Shown here one piece after another: positions 57,810-64,000 of a stretch of 64,000 nucleotides of DNA (within the stretch, counting starts at the first letter, position 1; every line of letters begins with the position of its first letter). This DNA is from Sciurus carolinensis (taxonomy: Eukaryota > Chordata > Mammalia > Rodentia > Sciuridae), in contig NC_062232.1 in assembly GCF_902686445.1 (NCBI RefSeq), positions 71,875,440-71,939,439 on the forward strand, read 5' to 3'. The position numbers were made by a program, and so were the translations under genes. The notes under the pieces are model-generated. The model was not told the DNA's origin. It worked only from the letters and a program-made list of their open reading frames with translations, and did not search any database.

Positions 57810-59392
57810 TTTTTTTTTTTTTTTTTTTTTTTCTTTTAAGCGGGCAAATTTTATTATCAAATGAAACAATTATACAAAAACTCAGTAGTATTGTTGTATT
57901 ACTGACTATATTAGCCTTACAGAGCTTTGGGCAGAAAGCATATTAAGACATCAAGTACAAAACCTTTATGATCTTAAGTGCCAATTTTCACACAAAAATA
58001 TTTTGGGTTTCTTTTCCCCCTCCCTCCTCTGTTCCCCTTAAAGGACCATTGCTGGTCAGGCAAAGAGCAAGGTTTGGCTCTTCATTCAAGGTGTTAATCA
58101 AAGCAAGAAAAAGTAAATAAAAATAGTAGCCACAAAAATCTACATGGCATTGCATCCAAGCAAAGAACAATATGAGTAACAAAGAAATATGTGCACTTAA
58201 TTAAATCCTGTTTTCCTCTTTGGAGTTACATGAGGCAACAGTACTAGCTAGCTAGTGTCTAATATTGCACTTTTGTAGCATGAACACATAGTGCTAAACA
58301 CTGACATCAGTACCTGCTCTAACTGTATCAGTGTTTACCTCCCAGTCTAGCATGCTGACTATAGTCCTATGCTTTTAAAAAGTTTTAATTGTTTGATAGT
58401 TAAAGTATTAGAGAAAAAGACTTAAGGCTATATTAATATGTACAAGCTTTCACTTCAGTTAGTATATTGCTTTCTAGAATACACAGTTCAAATAGTCTCA
58501 TTTTTGTGATATTAAAAACTATGGAGTTTATCTTATTTAAGTGCAAACCATGAACAATTAAAAAGTACAATATAAAATAATACATAGGAAGCCACAATAT
58601 TCAGTTGCAGGTCAATCTAGAAATTACTACCTACACATAGCTGCTTCATTTTTGCTTCTGCATTTTGGCCCCTACTTCTTTTTTATTTACAGTTGGTACC
58701 TGCTGAGAAAAATATCTAAACCTTTCAACTATACATGTGCTGTGGAGAGTATTTCCTTTCTCCTCAGGTGTTTGTTTTTTGTGTGGGGCTGGGGATTGAA
58801 CCCAGGGCTTTGCACATGGTAGGTAAGTACTTCATCACTGAGCCACAACCCCCAGCTTTCCTCATGTGTTTTAAAAATCATTTTAATTGTTTTTAACTAT
58901 AAGATTCATGATGGCCAAGCTATTGGGAAAATATTAATTCTATTCCTTTTTTTAAAATTTGCGATTCAATTATTCCAAAGCCATAGGCTTGAATTATTTA
59001 GCCAAGAAGGTATGCTTGTGCAGAGGACAGGGAGATGGAGAAAAAAGGGAGATACATAAAAATGAAGTCTCCATAACCGAGTTCATGGTGGAGATGGTAG
59101 ATACCAGCAGAGTATTTTTTAATCCAAGACTGAAACTTAGGAAACACCTGTGCTGCCATTTCAGCTGAAAGTAATAAGTGATGTTTGATTTCAAATTCAC
59201 ATTTTAAATGCCTATTTGTAATCAGCAAGGAGCTGCTATGTTGTAAGGATTTTGCTTCACTGGCTCAAATTTTTCACTCCACCAAAAGATAAGGCACAGC
59301 CCCACTATCCAATCATGTTTGCTGAAAATACTGCAGCCTGAGTGTAAATGAACTTCCCCTGAAGTTACTAGAAGTTTTCTTGTGTCTTACGA
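57810..59392 (-). pseudogene. Retrocopy of an unidentified mRNA 3' region
   Basis: Exact 18-bp copies of ttgtacctttgctttttc flank it (57792-57809, 59393-59410). A T run follows the left copy (poly(A) in reverse), then the reverse of a polyadenylation signal (tttatt, 57850-57855). The body of about 1.5 kb reads like 3'UTR, without long frames; near its 5' end the minus strand has a 76-codon frame (58998-59228) with no domain I know. An ID SINE is nested inside. I do not recognise the parent gene. Confidence 0.85.
58774..58858 (-). mobile_element. ID SINE, antisense
   Basis: 'gtggggctggggattgaacc', 'cagggctttgcacatggtag' and 'ttcatcactgagccacaac' are the reverse of an ID element. Near-identical 13-bp flanks tcctcaggtgttt (58761-58773) and tcctcatgtgttt (58859-58871) are its target-site duplication with one mismatch. 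It lies within the retrocopy at 57810-59392, hence is younger. Confidence 0.88.
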
Positions 59393-60690
59393 TTGTACCT
59401 TTGCTTTTTCATATTGTTTGTTAACTCTTTTACATTTATGCAAATGACTATTTAGTGAGCTTTTCCTCTTAGGTGCTCCAGATTCGGAGAATATGTAAAT
59501 ATTGATACTCCTGCTCAATGTGTACCCTCTGCAATTTTCAGTACTCTAACCTTATTAACTACAATCACTTCAGAGCAAAGCTGAGTACTAAAATACCTTA
59601 GGAAAAAATATGGAAAATATTCCCCATAATTCCTCTAATCCATGTATAAATTGGAGTAATGTTCTTAAATAAGTTGAGAAATTAGTCATTAAAATAGTAA
59701 GATAACTATTAAAATACATAGGTGTTGAAAAGTGGGAAGAAAAAGGAAAAAGAAATAGGAAGAGTAAAAGTACTAAAAACTAACATAAAATAACTTAAAA
59801 TTGAAGAGTGCAGATGTGAAGTAAACTCAGGTAATGGAAAAGGAAAAGAGAAACTAAAAGGAACATGTGTAAACCTGAGCTAGAAAAGCAAAGCTATAAA
59901 GAATGATCCCATTTAATCCTTTAAAACATTGGGATAAATACAGTCAATATGATTGAGGACTGCAATATTGAACAATAAGGTAATATCTATCAATTAAATT
60001 TAAAAATAATATGTTAGATCAAAACTAGATTATATTTATTTATCTTTCTTTAAATATTTTTAAAGATATTTCTTTATCTTTATTCATTTATCTTTCCACT
60101 GTGAACTTCCCTTTTGTATATTTCAGCATGTGTTGTGTGTATCAGTCTTTGACAGTACTATCATCTGGTCGAAGTGATGCTGGGTAATTTGTGGCTGCTG
60201 CAGATCACCACAGGATTTATTCATCCTCAAGACTGGGGTCATTTTTCATTAACCCACATTTGTTTGCACTCCTGCAGAGGCTACGGAGAGTACTGGGTTA
60301 TGGTTATCGTTCATCAAGGTGGTTGGCTTTCAGATTACAACCAACTCCCCTTACCTCTGATTTGTTGTAGGGGGATTTGGTAACATTCACCTAGCAGAGA
60401 TCCCTTTACAAATACATTCTAGATGGATTACTAAGAAAACCCACTTCGGAGGCATTGCTTATCATTTTATTTGTCACTATCTGTAGGGGAGGAGAAGCTA
60501 TATTGATTTAATGTCTTCTATAGAGGATGTATAGCTGTGCATTCTACAGAATATCTATCCTTCACATCATAGTGTTTTGCCAAAAATTTGGGCCACATTG
60601 AATGACTTCCTTCACTGTCTTTGCAGCTCCTGTTCCTTTCTAACTTTGTCAGACTTTCATTCCAACCATTGCTAATGAAGATTATTTGTG

Positions 60691-62039
60691 GGTTTTTCCT
60701 CTCTCTCTTTTTAATTGAAACTGAAAACCATTAGCAAAGTGATTCTTTAAATCAGTATATCCTAAAAAATCAAAGTAATTGTACACATTTGGGTAAAATT
60801 TAATATTCCTGACAAACACAGTCTAAATTCTGAAACTTCAAAAATAAAATACTTGTATATAAGTCATCTGAAGGAAAAATGTGCGAATAAAACAAAACAT
60901 TATACTTTAATGGGATAACATTTTGAAGTGTTTGATTTGCCTAGGATTAATTTATAAAATTACATGTAGGCAGTTGTGCATCATATCAGAAATCATTCAT
61001 TGAGTGATTTCATCTCAAAGAATAATTTAATGTTATATATACATATATAAATGAAATTGGTATGTGCATTTAAAAACAACAAAAAATATAATTAAGACTT
61101 TATAAAAAGAATGTTCAAGAAAAACAGCATAAAGAAGTTATGAAATTTAAACATCTCAGTTTTGAAAATCAAGTATAAATTTGTATATATGCAAGTTTGT
61201 AAATCTTGGCTTTTAAATGTCTCTTTATAATTTAACATTTTTTAAAAAATTTTTCACCAAATACAAGTCCTTCATCTTCAACTATCTTATTAATTTTTAT
61301 CTTCTATTCTTAGACTTGGTAGCAGAAGAATCATGACTATTATTTCAGTAAGAATACCTGTCCATAAAGAATCTCAGATAAGTATCAATTCTAGCACATC
61401 ACTTTGTTAAATGCTTAATTCCATATTGATAATTTGTATTCTAATATGGTCACATTTTATTTAAATTTTAAACACAGAAAATGAAACACTATGTTTGGGT
61501 AATTTTAGCATTTAACTTCATTAATCCCATGTTTTAGCTACTATTATTTTGAGCATTAAACAATTTTATAAGTAAGCTAAATTAGATAATCCTCTGTGTT
61601 TTTCATTCGTAAAGTGCCCCTCTTAATATATTTTCAGATTATTTTACTTAACCTTATATAAAAGGCTTTAAAGATGGAATTTTATATTTGGAACAACTGA
61701 AATATTGACATATAATTCCTAAGTTTGATTTTTTTAAACAAGTGTAAAAATATATTTATCAACACAATTTTAAATATGACACCTTGATTTTCAGTATCAA
61801 TTTATTTAGGTTTTTCTTAATTCCCTACTCTAAAGTATATAACATATACTTCCTATAATTTTATTTTTATTAACTTAAAATTAATTATTACACTAACTAG
61901 AAATGAATTGATTTGTTTACCATTCAGCATATTGAAAACTCTATGATGTCAAAGAGGAGCTTTATATAACATAACAGAGAGAGTGCATTCTTGTTCCAAG
62001 GTACCTGGTTTTAATCTTAACTATACAACTTTAGACATT
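60691..62039. other. Unassigned AT-rich stretch
   Basis: No repeat wording, frame or RNA gene recognised on either strand. Confidence 0.5.
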
Positions 62040-62453
62040 TATTTTAATCAACTTTCCATCCCCATAGTCAAACAATCTGACAAGCACTATTAGAAAAGTA
62101 AAAGTTTATTTTAGTTCATGGTTTCAGAGGTTCAGTCTATGGTTATCTGATTCTGGACTCAAGGTGAAGTAGAACATAGAAGAAGGGCTTGATGGAGGAA
62201 ATGCAATCAGGAAGCACAAAAAGAGATCCACTTACCAGGGGACAAAATAGAAACCCCCAAAACACACTCTAGGTGACCTAATTCCTCTAGCCACATCCCA
62301 CCTGCCTACAGTTATCACTCAATTAATCTATATTTGTAGATTAATCCACTGATTATGTTATATGTCTCATAATCTAATCATATCACCTTCAAAATTTATT
62401 GCATTCTCTCATACATGAGATTTGGGTGAACATCTCATACCTAAACCATAACA
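62040..62453 (-). mobile_element. MaLR LTR, antisense
   Basis: The plus strand runs from 'tattttaatcaactttccat' through 'ttcatggtttcagaggttca', 'ggactcaaggtgaagtagaa', 'ggtgacctaattcctctagc' to 'cctaaaccataaca' at 62453. A solo LTR as far as visible; the 5-bp flanks do not match, so the duplication has decayed or the edges are off by a few bases. Confidence 0.8.
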
Positions 62454-63205
62454 AGATGGGAACTTAAAGAAGTCATCTGATTTCTCAGTGCCTATATTTC
62501 TTATATGAAAAACAAGAATACACCATACCTACATAAAGAGTTGTGAGAATGTAATGCTTTTATTAAGTGTTTATAATAATGTCAAAAATAGTATAATAAC
62601 AATATGTGTTAAAGATTATTGTTTTAATTTTAACTCCTGTCTGAATACCTATCAGAATTTTTGGGAAATACAAGCATTCAATGAATATTTTTTCAATGAA
62701 TGTATTCATGAATAATTAATCAATGCATTATGAAGGAAATTAATAGGAAATATTAAGCTTATCAAGTAAAGCAGACACATTAATAGGCAATTCACTCTAT
62801 GATACCATATCAAGGCAGGTAATATCTCTGAAAGAATGAGGTATTGCTATAAAAAAGAACCACACTAATATTGATAGAACTTGATGTTTAGTATAGATTT
62901 TACCCATTTCTATTTGGAAATTTATCAATGTCAAGGGGACCTATATATATATATTTTTTTTTTTTTCTGTGAGTAAGTGATATTTATTTACTCTTCAGGA
63001 TAAAGGAAATTTATGTGTTAAGCACCAGAAAGAGACTGCTGTGTCTTTGAGTAACTAAACTAGTCCAGTTCAACTGAATATTATAAATATAGAGGTTGTC
63101 AAGACAATGACAGGTAGGGCTCATTATACACAATCTTGTTATTCATTATAATGGCAGTGGGATACACTGTAGGGGGTTCTCTGCATTCTTTTTTTTTTTT
63201 AACAT
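62454..63205. other. Unassigned AT-rich stretch
   Basis: No gene or repeat recognised apart from a short TA run followed by a T run at 62945-62967. Confidence 0.5.
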
Positions 63206-63380
63206 CACTGTTTTAGGGGGTTTCATTTTGCTGAAATATACATAAGAAATCTTTGCTCTTTAACAATTTTCAAGTGTACAGTTCAGTAACTTTAAGTATA
63301 TTACCATTGTTGTGGAACCATCACTATATTCTATCACTACAACCTTTTCATTGTACCAATTAAAGTTCTATACCATTAAA
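63206..63380 (-). mobile_element. Old L1 3'-end fragment, antisense
   Basis: The plus strand has 'ttttgctgaaatatacataa', 'tttcaagtgtacagttcagt', 'accattgttgtggaaccatc' and 'actacaaccttttcattgta', the antisense wording of old mammalian L1 3' ends. No frame or duplication. Confidence 0.6.
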
Positions 63381-64000
63381 TGGTATAGGAGATATATCAG
63401 TATCTAATTCTTTGCTTAAATTTTTGACAGTCCTTTTTGATTAATGGAGGGTCAGTATTAAGAAGAGAAATTATTTGTGAGAAGTCTACATAATCTATAA
63501 AATATTATGTGCTTACATAATAAGCTTTCTTTTTAGTCTGTAGAAATGTTCATACTGCATAAAAGTGCTTCAGCTGGCTTACACTTAAATATCTCAACTT
63601 ATGTATTAAAACACTGAGTATGGCAAGTATGGTAGTGACAGTTTCATGATTTCAATTTAGCTCGTAGTATCATCTCTCATTTGTTTTTAAACTTCACTTG
63701 ATTTTGTCTTTGTTAGGATTAGAAAGCAAACAAATTACACAAATAACTACTGTTGTACTTCAATGTCTAAAAGATGGAAAATACAGTTTGTATAAATGTA
63801 GTTAAAAAGAAGTCTGCTTCCAAATGTGTTAATAGTTACTGATGATTTTAAGATCACATAAAAAGTGAATTTCAGTAAACATAGAATGAATATGTACAAA
63901 TTTGTAGGGATACTTTTTTTTTTCTATTAAGGCATAATGTACACAGTAAATATTTAGTTTCAAATAAAGGCAAAATAGTGATTTATATAATTTCAAGGCT
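63381..64000. other. Unassigned AT-rich stretch
   Basis: No gene or clear repeat. 'ttctattaaggcataatgta' near 63925 may be another L1 3'-end scrap. Confidence 0.45.

Overview
The window reads as nuclear DNA of a rodent, most probably a squirrel-family species (Sciuridae: squirrels, marmots, ground squirrels, chipmunks). The base is AT-rich and almost every recognisable kilobase is retroelement-derived. The two most telling SINE types are ID elements (tRNA-like, 27445-27533, 58774-58858) and the dimeric B1-dID (7SL-derived B1 half plus ID half, 22371-22589 and 28175-28413). L1 lineages, rodent-type MaLR LTRs, a class II (betaretrovirus-like) ERV and an IAP-like solo LTR agree with this. I find no host protein-coding exon, no functional RNA gene and no CRISPR array.

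Layout. 1-4480: AT-rich sequence with an old L1 scrap, a TA/CA microsatellite, and a minus-strand MaLR LTR split by an LTR-like insert. 4482-13610: a minus-strand MaLR provirus into which a nearly full-length plus-strand L1 (5054-11855, 16-bp target-site duplication) has inserted; the L1 keeps its 5'UTR monomers, ORF1, ORF2 and 3'UTR, but both ORFs are frameshifted. 14066-16715: a decayed plus-strand MaLR provirus hit by a minus-strand solo MaLR LTR. 16840-36000: a chain of minus-strand L1s with SINEs, MLT1 internal sequence, a solo ERVK LTR (29926-30373) and a twin-primed chimeric insertion (24367-25918).

34431-47260 is a three-level nest: an old minus-strand L1 holds a minus-strand MaLR provirus, which holds a plus-strand ERVK-type provirus (36518-44790). 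That provirus has paired 450-bp LTRs, a Lys-like primer site, gag with two zinc knuckles, a -1 frameshift heptamer (T TTA AAC), pro, pol (RT, RNase H, integrase) and a gamma-type transmembrane env remnant. Gag, pol and env carry stops and frame breaks, and the surface env part is not recognisable, so it is a dead provirus.

47260-64000: unassigned sequence with a 62-bp direct duplication, an old minus-strand L1 split by a 735-bp IAP-like solo LTR (49744-50478), and a long minus-strand L1 region (51880 to about 60690) containing at least four later insertions: a small L1 end, a young truncated L1, a ferritin heavy chain (FTH1) retrocopy that still shows its iron-responsive element, and a second retrocopy derived from an unidentified mRNA 3' end. 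The tail holds one more MaLR LTR and an old L1 scrap.

All family assignments come from reading the sequence and known family features; no database search was run. The sharpest boundaries are those with target-site duplications that I could read directly.
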